Below, in pieces: positions 38,734 through 48,497 of a DNA stretch of 64,000 bases (position 1 is the first letter of the stretch; each line of letters begins with the position of its first letter). The notes below the pieces were generated by a model, which did no database searches, had not been told where the DNA came from, and saw nothing but the letters and a program-made list of their open reading frames with translations. Position numbers and translations under genes: made by a program. This stretch comes from JAMQKA01 sp034521835 (GTDB lineage Bacteria > Bacteroidota > Rhodothermia > Balneolales > Balneolaceae). The stretch is taken from NCBI GenBank assembly GCA_034521835.1, contig JAXHMA010000001.1:522565-586564 (forward strand), in the 5' to 3' direction.

Positions 38734-40422
38734 TTACCCTTTGATTATGTTTAATTTGCAAAAAGTGAATAAATAAACGCAGCCGATAACAACCACTGCC
38801 AGAAATACGCCACCCAGCTTCAGGTATTTGGTCCATGAGGCATCTTCCTGCCGTTCCTCATCGCGCTGTCTGACAACACTTCTGTAGGAATCCCAAAGCT
38901 CACCCAAAAAGAATGCCCCGAAATTCGCCAGTAAATTAAAACGCTCGGCTGCATCACGGGCATCGATAGCGTGCAGCGTTTTAACAAGGTTGACGAGCTC
39001 CTTTTTGGATAATTTCAAAATGCCTGCCGCTACCACTGTGCCGGCGGCGTCCGTGCCTTTGTGCAGGGTGGCTTTCAGAGTGGTGGTATCTTCCCATAAA
39101 TCGAAACCGGGATCGTCGCGCACCTCTTTTTTACCGGCCAGGTAATAGGAGTTTCCTTCGTGATCAAACTGCATTTCGTAAATCATCCACTTGGTGTCTG
39201 GAGCGTTTTGCCCCTCCTCTACAAACAAGTTGAAAACGCCTGTCTTGGCCGGTAGATAATCGTCGAACGGGGCAAATTCAATATGTCCCGCCATGGTACC
39301 GCTATGCTCTTGGCTCCCCATAAAATTGGGCAGATTTCGAATATAAATAGAGCCGTGAAGCGATAATGTTGTGCCCTGCTCCTGGCCCTTCTGGGCGCCT
39401 TCCTCCGGATTATTTGCATCAAGGCTGAACCAGCCCTCCATCTTTTCCCGGAAAGCGATGCCCGGCGCCGGGTCTTTCATGCGGGTGGCGGCCGGCGTAA
39501 AATCGATGCCATCCGCACTCATATTCGCAACATATTTTGAGGCATCCGCATAACCCATATTCACCAGGGTAGAAGCATCCACCCGATTAAAATAAAAGTC
39601 GGGGTCCAGTGGCAGGGGATATTCGGGTTTGATTACGTGAAGTTTTACGGGTTCCGCCTGACCATAGGGAGAGTCGCCGTTTTTGATGCGCTCGTTGATT
39701 TCCCTTATGCGATCAAACTCCTCAAAAAGCCCCCCGTTGGCACTCATCTCCAGCATGTGCACATACTGGTTGAAGATCCCATCCTTGTATATGCCATGAT
39801 TTCCAATGCACCATATCAGCCAGATCTCTTCCGCTCCGCGCTTAACCGCCTCCATCAAATTCGCATCCCTGATCCAGGCTGAATCGATATACTGGTCACC
39901 ATTGTGTTCCACGGAGGGCATAAAAATAGGCAGTGAGATGCTCGCCACCAGCAGATCCTGGGTCGCGTTGGTGTGGGGGATTACCTCGTTGGTTTTGGTG
40001 GAATAGTTGCAGACGTTAAATGTGCCCTCCATCCCTTTTGCTGCCCGAATTCTTTCCAGGTCGATTCCCAGATGGGGAAACACGTGGTTGACAATTCCGT
40101 CGGCATCCCCAAAAGCTTTTACGTTATGCAGATTTAGATACTCCTGGAACGGGAGCATGGATACAAACTTTTTCACATCAAGGGAGCGCCAGCGGTCGCA
40201 CATGGCTTCAGGGCTAAAACCTGACATCAGCATCGCGAGGTTCATCGTGCCGCCGGAGGTGCCATCTGCATGATGAAAACGGAGATCGTGTTCCTGCAAG
40301 GCGCGAAGCACTCCGGCCTGGTAGGCCACGCGCATGCCACCACCTGAAAGTACAAGCGAGCGGTGCGGACCAGTGTAACCTTCCGGCGGACTTATTGCGA
40401 CGGTATGTTTTTCGTTACTCAT
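38734..40422 (-). CDS. Patatin-like phospholipase with shared C-terminal module and tail anchor
   Basis: 562 residues. Patatin domain (~15-290): oxyanion loop LVLSGGGMRVAYQAGVL, nucleophile serine in DGTSGGTMN, catalytic Asp in YIDSAWIRD. Residues ~335-480 form a module (SLHGSIYIRNLPNFM, GVFNLFVEE, RDDPGFDLWEDTTTLKATLH) that recurs at the end of the GMC oxidoreductase at 43783-46139. The C-terminus is a single span (GGVFLAVVVIGCVYLFTF), so the enzyme is probably tail-anchored with its active site in the cytoplasm; no signal peptide. Predicted to hydrolyse acyl chains from lipids. The shared module hints at a common substrate, membrane site or partner. Confidence 0.87.
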   Translation of the reverse strand: MSNEKHTVAISPPEGYTGPHRSLVLSGGGMRVAYQAGVLRALQEHDLRFHHADGTSGGTMNLAMLMSGFSPEAMCDRWRSLDVKKFVSMLPFQEYLNLHNVKAFGDADGIVNHVFPHLGIDLERIRAAKGMEGTFNVCNYSTKTNEVIPHTNATQDLLVASISLPIFMPSVEHNGDQYIDSAWIRDANLMEAVKRGAEEIWLIWCIGNHGIYKDGIFNQYVHMLEMSANGGLFEEFDRIREINERIKNGDSPYGQAEPVKLHVIKPEYPLPLDPDFYFNRVDASTLVNMGYADASKYVANMSADGIDFTPAATRMKDPAPGIAFREKMEGWFSLDANNPEEGAQKGQEQGTTLSLHGSIYIRNLPNFMGSQEHSGTMAGHIEFAPFDDYLPAKTGVFNLFVEEGQNAPDTKWMIYEMQFDHEGNSYYLAGKKEVRDDPGFDLWEDTTTLKATLHKGTDAAGTVVAAGILKLSKKELVNLVKTLHAIDARDAAERFNLLANFGAFFLGELWDSYRSVVRQRDEERQEDASWTKYLKLGGVFLAVVVIGCVYLFTFCKLNIIKG

Positions 40423-40448
40423 GATATCTGTCCTATTGCAAGCGGTTT

Positions 40449-40832
40449 TTATCTATTCTTGATTGCATACCAATGGATAAAGATTAATATTCCCGAAATA
40501 AGATCAAAGGCTGCCACGCCTAGTGCCAGCCAGGAGAACAATCCGCGACCCACGGCTAGACCAACGGCCACGGCAGCCCCGAATTTCTGGAGGCCACACC
40601 AAAGCACTGCTACAGGTATATTTCTGTTGCCGCTTAACGCATGAAGCAGGAGACCGCCAAAAAAGATCATAAACATGCCTATAATGCCGAAAAAGTGCAG
40701 GGTAGAACCCGTGATCTCTCCGCCAATCATACCTAAAATAAAGTTGGGTGCCAGCATCTGTATCAGCCCGCTTATGATGGTGACAAGGGCGATAATTTTG
40801 AGAAGTATTTTCAAGTAGTTTTTGTAGGCCAT
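40449..40832 (-). CDS. Small four-span membrane protein
   Basis: 127 residues, about four membrane spans (IIALVTIISGLIQML; FFGIIGMFMIFFGGLLLHAL; FGAAVAVGLAVGRGLF; LALGVAAFDLISGILIFI). No family assigned; similar small integral proteins with LHFFGIIGMFM-type motifs often sit beside lipid or redox genes. 26 bases upstream of the patatin and probably in the same transcript. Confidence 0.65.
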   Translation of the reverse strand: MAYKNYLKILLKIIALVTIISGLIQMLAPNFILGMIGGEITGSTLHFFGIIGMFMIFFGGLLLHALSGNRNIPVAVLWCGLQKFGAAVAVGLAVGRGLFSWLALGVAAFDLISGILIFIHWYAIKNR

Positions 40833-40877
40833 ATCTGTGCGTTGAGATTATTTGAATTCGCTTATTTTAGCACGGTA

Positions 40878-41294
40878 TCATTTTGTTTTTTGCCAAACTA
40901 TTTTTCGGGAGTAGAGGTAAATTACTAGTACTCCGATGCCTTCATAAACCAGGAAGAAATAAAAAATCCAGTGCGGATAGCCGTCATCTATGAGTGAAAC
41001 AACGCGAGCCAACACTCCACCAAGCATTATGACCAGATAGAGTGCATTAAACTTTTTAATGGAGAAAATTTCTTTTCTGAAAACGATAGCGAAAAGTCCA
41101 AAACCCAACTCCATGGCCCTCAGGAACCGGTATTGGGTGAGCACATTGGCGCGGGTTGTTTCAGCCAGAGCATCAGTATTTAGGTTGAGCAATAATTCCT
41201 GGTCCATGTCAGCCCCCAGAAATGCTCCCCAGAACCCGGCCAGAACAACCAACCCAACGTATGTGTAAAAGAAAAAATAATTAAGTGTCTGCAT
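40878..41294 (-). CDS. DUF4345-like membrane protein
   Basis: 138 residues with four predicted spans. The central QYRFLRAMELGFGLFAIVF, then LYLVIMLGGVLARVVSLIDDG and a last FLVYEGIGVLVIYLY, match the layout I recall for DUF4345 (RF..G, GG..R..S...G.P, E). Function unknown in the family. Ten bases separate it from the next upstream gene. Confidence 0.6.
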   Translation of the reverse strand: MQTLNYFFFYTYVGLVVLAGFWGAFLGADMDQELLLNLNTDALAETTRANVLTQYRFLRAMELGFGLFAIVFRKEIFSIKKFNALYLVIMLGGVLARVVSLIDDGYPHWIFYFFLVYEGIGVLVIYLYSRKIVWQKTK

Positions 41295-41303
41295 CCCGGT
41301 TCA

Positions 41304-41789
41304 TTATTTATTGGCATTTGTATTACCCGGCAACAGGCTAAATAAGTATAGCAGCATGAGCAGCCATTCGGCCGACCAAAAAAACATGCGCAGCATATGC
41401 AGGTCCTGCCAGATGTCAAGTATGCTATCCAGTTGAGCTTGGCTGGTTATGCCTGCTGCAAGTTGTTCGTTATAGGGAAAAATGAAATAGGAAGTGAGAA
41501 TGCTCGCAGCAATTACGGCTGCCAGAATTCCGATCGGGTACCATTTTCTATATGATTTCCATTCCTCCACAATGATAATAATGGCTGATATCATCATTAT
41601 AATGGTCATATAGGTGAAGAAGTCAGTGGCTCGTTCTATGGGAGGGACAAACTGCTGATAATAATTTTCAGGTGTCAATATTTCAGTTGAGGGCAGTGAA
41701 AAAAATACCAGCGACCATCCCGTGCCGAAGTACATGGAAACGCAGGCAAATAAAATGCCCTTGTTGATCTTAAGCAATAGTTTCTTCAT
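41304..41789 (-). CDS. Four-span membrane protein, possibly DUF1772-like
   Basis: 161 residues, four spans (ILFACVSMYFGTGWSLVFF; YMTIIMMISAIIIIV; WYPIGILAAVIAASILTSYF; SAEWLLMLLYLFSLL). The third loop IFPYNEQL...ILDIWQDLHMLRMFFW resembles the N...W..LH..R pattern of DUF1772/anthrone-oxygenase-like proteins, which oxygenate aromatic polyketides in some cases. If that is right it would add a redox step to the cluster. Assignment tentative. Confidence 0.55.
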   Translation of the reverse strand: MKKLLLKINKGILFACVSMYFGTGWSLVFFSLPSTEILTPENYYQQFVPPIERATDFFTYMTIIMMISAIIIIVEEWKSYRKWYPIGILAAVIAASILTSYFIFPYNEQLAAGITSQAQLDSILDIWQDLHMLRMFFWSAEWLLMLLYLFSLLPGNTNANK

Positions 41790-41820
41790 GGCTGCTCCTG
41801 TTTGCTTGATTTACGAATGG

Positions 41821-42708
41821 TTAAATTTTGTACTGTTCGTAATCTTTGATTGAGGGTGGTTTCAGCCATTCTTCGCTTAACCCCAAATCCACTACACTTT
41901 CCAGGCCTTCCGGCATCTGCTCGGGCGGCTCTTTGTAGGTCAGGAACCAGGTTTCCATATGATCGTCAAGGATTCCGTTGGCTTCCGGTATAAACATTGT
42001 CAGAAAGGCGTTGCCGTCAATGTCGAGTTCGCGAAGGGGAGCAGTTTTGGGATGATCACCGATATAAAGCCGGGCGTTGGCATTGCCAAACAGGTTAAGG
42101 CCCGCTTTGCCTTTAAAGTAGAGATAGGAAGCCATCAGCATATTACGGAACTTGCAGTAGTTTGTGGCGCCCACATTGAAGGGAATCCACTCGCTGGAGG
42201 GACGGTCAATTTCTATGCGCATGGCAAACTGCCCGTCTTTTTCGTATTGGCTGAACACTTCTTCATCCGAAATCTCGTAGCTCAGCTTGGCCTGATGCTT
42301 GGGCATCCCCCAGATTCCTTTACCGCCCTTTACCGATATTTCCGAGCTCACCGGCAGGTCCACCACATATTGTCCGGTTCCGTACCGGCTCATTAAAAGT
42401 CCGGGGAGCATGCGGGGTGCGGGCTTTCGCCCTCTCGTGCAGGCAATTCCAATACTAAACTCTATATATTTGCCGATGTTGGTCTGCAGGTAGTTTATGA
42501 CGGTGATCAGCAGCATACCCTTGCCGTTCCACAAGCGAAAGGGATGAAGCTCATTACCGGGTAAAAAATCTTTTGCCTTGTCAGCATCAATTTGAAATCC
42601 TGCCATTAAAGCAGGTGAGTCCACGCAGCTAACCGGCATCACGTAAGGAATATCATCGACCAGGGCATGCCGACCTTTATATCGTTTGATTCGTTTAGTT
42701 ACCCCCAT
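41821..42708 (-). CDS. Acetoacetate decarboxylase-family protein
   Basis: 295 residues. Contains the ADC-family segment GKGIWGMPKHQAKLSYEIS, whose Lys is the expected Schiff-base residue, preceded by strands RLWNGKGMLLITVINYLQTN and followed by LMASYLYFKGKAGLN. The classical helper residues near the lysine are only partly kept, so it may be one of the broader family (decarboxylase, aldolase or ligand-binding). Cytosolic. Lies 26 bases after the alpha/beta hydrolase and 31 bases before the four-span membrane gene. Possible role: decarboxylation of a beta-keto product from lipid or sterol-like oxidation; this is inference. Confidence 0.78.
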   Translation of the reverse strand: MGVTKRIKRYKGRHALVDDIPYVMPVSCVDSPALMAGFQIDADKAKDFLPGNELHPFRLWNGKGMLLITVINYLQTNIGKYIEFSIGIACTRGRKPAPRMLPGLLMSRYGTGQYVVDLPVSSEISVKGGKGIWGMPKHQAKLSYEISDEEVFSQYEKDGQFAMRIEIDRPSSEWIPFNVGATNYCKFRNMLMASYLYFKGKAGLNLFGNANARLYIGDHPKTAPLRELDIDGNAFLTMFIPEANGILDDHMETWFLTYKEPPEQMPEGLESVVDLGLSEEWLKPPSIKDYEQYKI

Positions 42709-42734
42709 AAAAGCTCCTTCTTTAACGTTGTTAT

Positions 42735-43764
42735 CTATTTCTCAAGTTCTTCTACCATCAGGGGAAAATGGTCATTGGCAGCATCTTTCCCCATGAAAAC
42801 ATCCAGATGGCTGTAGTTTGGCAATGTGTGCAGCGCATGGCGATTTGGTTCAAGCCTATTAAAATATTTATAGGTTTGAACCTGGCTTTCCGGCAGAAAG
42901 CAGAGGTTTCTTTTCTCCCGCAAAAAAGGCAAATCGAGCATCTGTTTGGGGCTCCAGCTCTACGTAATCTTCCGGCATTTCAGCGTCCTGATGAAAGGCT
43001 ATAAGTTTACCTGCCTTAATACATTCTTTGATGTGATTAAAGAATCGTATCGGGACTTCGGCGAACTCCTGCCGCAGCCATTCATGGGTCTCTTCGTTCA
43101 GATTTTCGTGTAGCCAGAGCGCGGGGAAACCGCTGCCATAGGTAAAACTCACCTCCTTGCACACGCCATTATCACATTCATGGTGCGTGGCTTCCACCAG
43201 TGTGTGGATTATTTTGGGAACCGCCCCTGTTGCCTTGTTCCCCCACTGTGGATTCAGGTATTTCGTGCCGAGTCCCACGATGGGAAGGGCCACCTTCAGC
43301 TTAAACCGAGAAAAATCTGGTACGATGGGATGAAGCGAAACGGCGTTGCTGACAATCGTTGAAACTTGCGGTACCAGTCCCGCCACGGCCGACATCATGA
43401 AACTTGTAGAGCCCTGGCAGTGGATTACCGCCTTGATCTCATCATAACCGGTTTCCTCAACCACTTTTTCAACCGCTTTGGGATGGTCAAATTTAGCCGC
43501 CTGATCCAGGTCCCACTCGTTGGGACCTACATCAATGCTGGCCCGCCAGTTTTCAAGCCATACGTCATATCCTTGCTGAACCAGGAAATCCACAAAATTT
43601 GTTTCCATAGGCGCCCTGAAAATATTGCCCCGCACGCCCGCCCCGTGAACAACAATGACCGGCCCTTTGGGTGGACGCTCTTCAGCTTTCACATTTACGA
43701 GGTGACACTCCAGTCCATCGCCTGCAGTAAACGGGATGGTGTGTTCAATGTAATCTTTTCCCAT
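42735..43764 (-). CDS. Alpha/beta hydrolase with Cys at the nucleophile elbow (one frameshift)
   Basis: About 343 residues joined. Oxyanion motif VIVVHGAGVRGNIFRAP, nucleophile elbow VIHCQGSTSFMMS where Cys replaces the usual Ser, and, after a frame change near 42915, the acid/His end KYFNRLEPNRHALHTLPNYSHLDVFMGKDA, with the catalytic His in YSHLD. The pattern matches hydrolases that elsewhere follow or fuse to GMC-type cholesterol-oxidase-like proteins, and here it directly follows such a gene by 18 bases. Likely esterase, thioesterase or C-C hydrolase on a lipophilic substrate. The break falls in the poly-A/G run after FFAGEKK and looks like a read error. Confidence 0.8.
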
Positions 43765-43782
43765 AATACTAAACCTTTGTAA

Positions 43783-46139
43783 TTAGGTATAGATGTCGAC
43801 GATATTCTCCGAAAAGAACTTGATGAACTTACCCTGGTATTTCACTTTATCAAGGTTTTTGCTGGCTCCCGTGACTTTAACGGTGCCCATCTGTTTTTTG
43901 AAATCTTTCGGTTTAATTTTCAGGATTCCTTTTCCAATAACGGGCGCATCCTGGCTGTTGCTATCGTGGATGGTAACGAATAGCGTAGTGGTGTCTTTCC
44001 ATACGTCAAAGCCCGGGTCGTCGTGAATAACTTTGTGCCCTTCAAAGAAATAGGAGTCTCCCTCTTCCGAGCGGAGCTTCATCCCGGTAACGCATATAGC
44101 GAATGTCGTCATCGTCCTCACCCTCTACAAACAAGTTAAACTCACCTTCTGAAACGGACAGATCGTCGTTGGAAAGGGCGGGGGCTTGAACGGTTCCCAT
44201 CAGTTCGGCGCGGTGCCTGGGATCTTCAATCATGCCTTCAAGGTCGTTGGAGCGGATCGTCAGGACGAATGATAAGGGTGAATTCTGCCTCTTTCCCTTT
44301 CTTATAGCCCTCTTCGTAGTCCGTAGCCTCGGTTGACATATATCCACTCATGCGCTCGGTAAACTGGATACCTGGTTGGCCGTTGGTTTGGTGATGTTCA
44401 GCTTCCTGATCTTCTTTTCCATTCAGGTCGTAGTCGATCTGCCAGTTGTAGTCTTGGGCGATATATTTTGCGTTTCGTTCGGCCAGGGCAGAGATCGTTA
44501 GCAGGGGATTTACGCCCAATGTTCTGGGGATTATGGCTCCGTCGCTGATGTAAAGTCCTTCATGAGTATCAGTACCTTCGTTCCCGGCAAATACCTGTCC
44601 CTTGTGATTTACAACACCATGTTGCGCATTTTCTCCCATGATGCATCCTCCCAGCGGATGCACGGTGGTTAAACGATGCTTGAATAACTTATTCCAGGTT
44701 GGATTTTTGACATAAGTTCCCCCAAGCAAGTCGGTTACCTTGTGGAGATTATCGCTCACTTTCTGGAATATGGACTGCTCTCCGACATCGTCCCAGTCAA
44801 TCCGGATACGATCATTCTTCATAAAAAGCTTGCCTTTACCATCGTCGTGGGTCATTACCAGGTAGGTCATGGTATTGTTAGCCGCCCCGCGGTATGCACC
44901 GCCAAACAAAGAGCGGACGCGCCGCCAGAGCTCCCGGAAGAAATCTCGTATACTGCTATCGGTGTCATCACCGGTGAATTTCGCGGCAAAAGAAAGCAGC
45001 CACGGCACAAATGCAGAAAGGGCTCCGGGAATTACTCCTTCCTCAATCACTATGCCTTCTTTTCCTTTTCCATTGGTATACTGTGCTTCCCGCAGATCTA
45101 TGATACCTGTAATGCAGGGTCCAACCGGGTCCTCCTCGTCAGGTTCCAGATGCCCCATCCCTATGGCGTTGGCGCGCACGTCGTTATTGTAGCCAAACCC
45201 AAGGAAGTCGCCGTTGCCGGTGAAGCGCTGCCCCAACATATCAGAGGTGGAAAGGCCGTTTTCTTTGGATCGGAGCATGATTTCAGTAGTGCCCAGCGTG
45301 CCGGCGCCCAGGATCACAATATCGGCTGTTACAAAACTGGTTGACTCACCGAACTTTTCGCGGCCCGCGTTCATCAATTTGTACCGCACCACCCACTTGC
45401 CGTCGTGTCGCTCCAGGCGGTCCACGGCTACCTCGGTAAAGATCTCAGCCCCATGCCGGTGGGCATCCGGAAGGTAGTTCATCAGAGTGGTATTTTTGGC
45501 CTTGTAGTTGCAGCCGGTTACGCAGTCACCGCACCCGTTACAGGCTTTCTGTTCTACACCGGCGTTATTCTTGCCATCCTCAAATGTAACGTTAATGGGC
45601 GGCCGATAAAAAGCCCCCTTTTCCCATCCCGTCGAGGCGGTTTCCAGTGCTTTGAGTTTGGCCGGTGTGGGGTGGTTTTCAGGGTATGGGATCGGCTGGA
45701 GCATGGTCCGTGCCAGCTCAACACACTCATCAAGGGTATCTCTGTCTTTTCGCAGGGCGGCGGGCCAGTCTTCTTCCTCCAACACCCATTCTTCAGGAGG
45801 GAGCGACACGTTGGCATTAACCAGCGAGGTGCCGCCGAGACCACATCCCTGGAAGACGTTTATATCTTCATTAAAACGAAAATCATAGAGGCCGGTTTCT
45901 GAACCCACGTGTTCGCCCTCAATATCCAGCTGCATCTCCTTGTGAGCTTCATCTTCTTTATCCGGATATTCACCGGGATGCATCTCTTTTCCCTTCTCCA
46001 GCAGGCACACCGTACGCCCTGCCCGCGCCATGCGGCACGCGCTGATACTGCCGCCATATCCAGATCCCACGACAACTACTTCGTAATGTTCTTTGATCTG
46101 CTCGGTTGGTGTTGATAGTCGTTTCATAACGCTCTCCAT
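43783..46139 (-). CDS. GMC-family FAD oxidoreductase (cholesterol-oxidase-like) fused to the shared C-terminal module (two frameshifts)
   Basis: About 785 residues joined. FAD loop VVVGSGYGGSISACRMARAG at residues ~20-40; cysteine cluster ACNGCGDCVTGCNYKAKNTTL; C-terminal GMC signature HPLGGCIMG...VNPLLTISALAERNA. The enzyme domain ends near 600. After frame changes near 44260 and 44085 it runs on into TIRSNDLEGMIEDPRHRAEL, GEFNLFVEG and HDDPGFDVWKDTTTLFVTIH, the module also at the end of the patatin (38734). The second ATG (46127) has a GGAGAG ribosome site 4 bases ahead and is the better start. Oxidises an alcohol on a lipophilic substrate; no signal peptide. Confidence 0.85.
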
Positions 46140-46234
46140 TACTCTTTGTTAGATTTCCCCGAAGGAATGATAATCGGGTCTTCAATAAGCCCGTATTCAG
46201 GTTCGTTGTGGTTTTTAGGTGAAAACCACGGGTC

Positions 46235-47942
46235 TTAACCCTCTACAATTTTTTTAGCCTGTACCCATTTTTTGCAGGCTTTGGGTATTTTTATAGGATA
46301 GATTGTAAGGTTCTCCTCGGTAAGGTGCATACGGATGAAGTTTTTATAGTCTTCGCCGCGGAAAGAAGAAAATGCCTCGGTTTCGTGCGTTTTGAGCAGG
46401 CGTATGGCTGCAAGCAGGTAGAATCCCATAGTAAATCCGCTGAACAGCCAGCCGCAGATGCCGACCAGCAGGACAAACAGAAGTACGGCCACCAGCGAGT
46501 TGAGCCCCAGTCCAAGCGTTCCGATTATTATAAAAGAGGTGAGCCAGGTTGCTGCCAGCAGAAGTATAATCTGTACGATCCCGTGAATGCTTCCCGCAAT
46601 CCATGAGCCCAGCGGTTTTTTACGCTTGGTGTCTGAAAAGCCGAGAATGCCAGCGAAAATCAGGAATAAAAAGATAGATAATCCGGGGCTGCCAGTTAAA
46701 AGTGACCAGTAGCCTCCAGTCACCGTACCAAAATCAGAAATTCCCCGTTCCGCAAGGTACTGTAAAAGCTCCGGTGCCTGTGGCTACATTTGTATCCGCA
46801 CTGCCGACAAACCAGCTAAAAAACATATACACGATGCCGAAAAGAATTCCAAAGCTTTTGTTGATAAACGGGAAGCGTAAATTTTTAAGGGCCAGCCTTC
46901 GCGATTCCTCTTCATTGGGGAATGCTTCATTTTTTTTATAGGTGCCTTCTTCCAGGTTCAGAATATCAGGTACTTGGTGTGTGGGATGGGTGAAGGCGCC
47001 CCCACCGCCGGCTGTGATCCGCCAGTCGGGATCCTCAGAATCCAGGTTCTTGAAACTGGTGTAGTGATGCATATCGCCCGTTAGTGTGAGATGGAAGGTC
47101 ATCTTCTTCTCACTTTTCTTGGTATATCGTTCCTGGAAAAATTTCAGATTTTGATAGGGCTTGTCGTCGGGCTGGTATTCCTGGTATACCCAAACCGGTT
47201 CTGCCGTGCAAAGTATGATGCGGTCGCCTTTGTTGGCCAACCGGTGCATCTCGTCAAAATAATCGATCTGGGGTTTATCAATGTCTGCACTTAGTTGAAT
47301 GTCGATGCCCCAAAGCCACCAGTTATGTGGCAGTTGAGCTGCAAAATAACTGCGAGACTGCCGGGTCTGCCAACCGCCGATCCACCGCTGCTGGCAGAAA
47401 AGTTTTAAAAAGCTGGATAGCCCATCGTACCAGTCATGGTTCCCGGGAATAGAAAAAAGAGTAGGTGGATCTTCTTCCTTCGGAACATAGGAAAGGGATG
47501 AGCGATAGGGACCAACCAGCCGGTTTTTATACTCTTCAGGTGTTGCGGTGGGGTAGACTTCATCGCCCCCCATTACAAGAATATTTCCACGATTCAATAT
47601 ATGGGTTTGGCCGGAACGGTCCTCAACGCGCAGGTCTTCTCTGCCCAGCAGATATGCTACGCTATAGGCAGAATTAAAACCGGAACCAAGATCAGAGGTG
47701 TAGTCGATCCAGAGTTCCTTTCGGTCGGTAAAATCAATCGGCTTGAGCGCCTCTTGGCTGTTGGCCAGCACAGATTGTATTTCTCGTTTATCTGCATAAT
47801 TGCCAAATACACTGGATATGACAGCACGCAGCCCCGTCTGGGCCAGTTGTGAGGGGCTGTACCAGTCAACCATTTTTTGGGACGTGAATCCCGTTGATTT
47901 AAGCTCTTTTGGAGAACTTGATGTAGAACCGTTCTTACTCAT
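46235..47942 (-). CDS. Metallophosphoesterase with C-terminal membrane domain (one frameshift)
   Basis: About 569 residues joined. Calcineurin-like phosphoesterase motifs: NILVMGGDEVYPTATPEE (metal-binding Gly-Gly-Asp), SIPGNHDWYDGLSSFL (GNHD), HLTLTGDMHHYTSF (GDxHH). A C-terminal half of about five spans follows (FGILFGIVYMFFSWFVGS, then, after a frame break near 46755, ISDFGTVTGGYWSLLTG, LSIFLFLIFAGILGF, IVQIILLLAATWLTSFI, VAVLLFVLLVGICGWLF). It ends with the soluble tail IYPIKIPKACKKWVQAKKIV. First gene of the cluster, so its upstream region should carry the main promoter. Membrane-bound phosphatase or phosphodiesterase, possibly on lipid phosphates. Confidence 0.82.
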
Positions 47943-48497
47943 AAATAACTCGCGCTAGTTATCGGGTTAAGATTTGATGAAAACATGGAAAGGGATCCAG
48001 CGGTGAGAGATTGCGGAAGGAGGGACTTTCCGCGGTGCGTATACGGATGAAGAAGCGAACAATGAAGTCGGTTATTTAATATGCCATATGCGTTCCCTTG
48101 CATAATCTTGCTCACTCCATCCCATTTGTATTGTTTTTAAGTTGAGCTTTATCCCTTGATTAGTACGGGAAGCCCTAAACTCAGGTAGCTAGAATTCTAA
48201 TCATAACTGAGACAGCTTACTTTTCTGCTTTTTTAAAGATCGTTGCTGATCTTTCTCCTGTCATCTTTGTTACCTCTGCACGCTTAAAAGAGATCTCATT
48301 TATACTCTTGTTACAATTTAATAATTGCGACCGATAGTCCAATATTTTTTTAAGGCTATTTGATTGATATAGTTAGGCTTAGGCAATGTTTTAGGGTTAG
48401 TTCCAGAAAGGTTAGATTAGACTAGATTTAACTGTTGCCCGGGAGCCAATAGGTATCCTCCCGTTCAACACTGGATTTCAAAGGATGCTGGGTCTCT
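47943..48497. other. Gene-free stretch upstream of the lipid/envelope cluster
   Basis: 555 bases with nothing recognised; contains the likely promoter of the minus-strand cluster. No clear inverted repeat longer than chance was seen. Confidence 0.4.

Noticed and set aside
38734..40422. Patatin as a CBASS effector (CapV-type)
   Set aside because: No CD-NTase or other CBASS gene in the neighbourhood, and the partners are metabolic and wall enzymes.
43783..44347. Separate small genes downstream of the GMC oxidoreductase
   Set aside because: The two short frames continue the oxidoreductase module and match the end of the patatin, so they are parts of one frameshifted gene.
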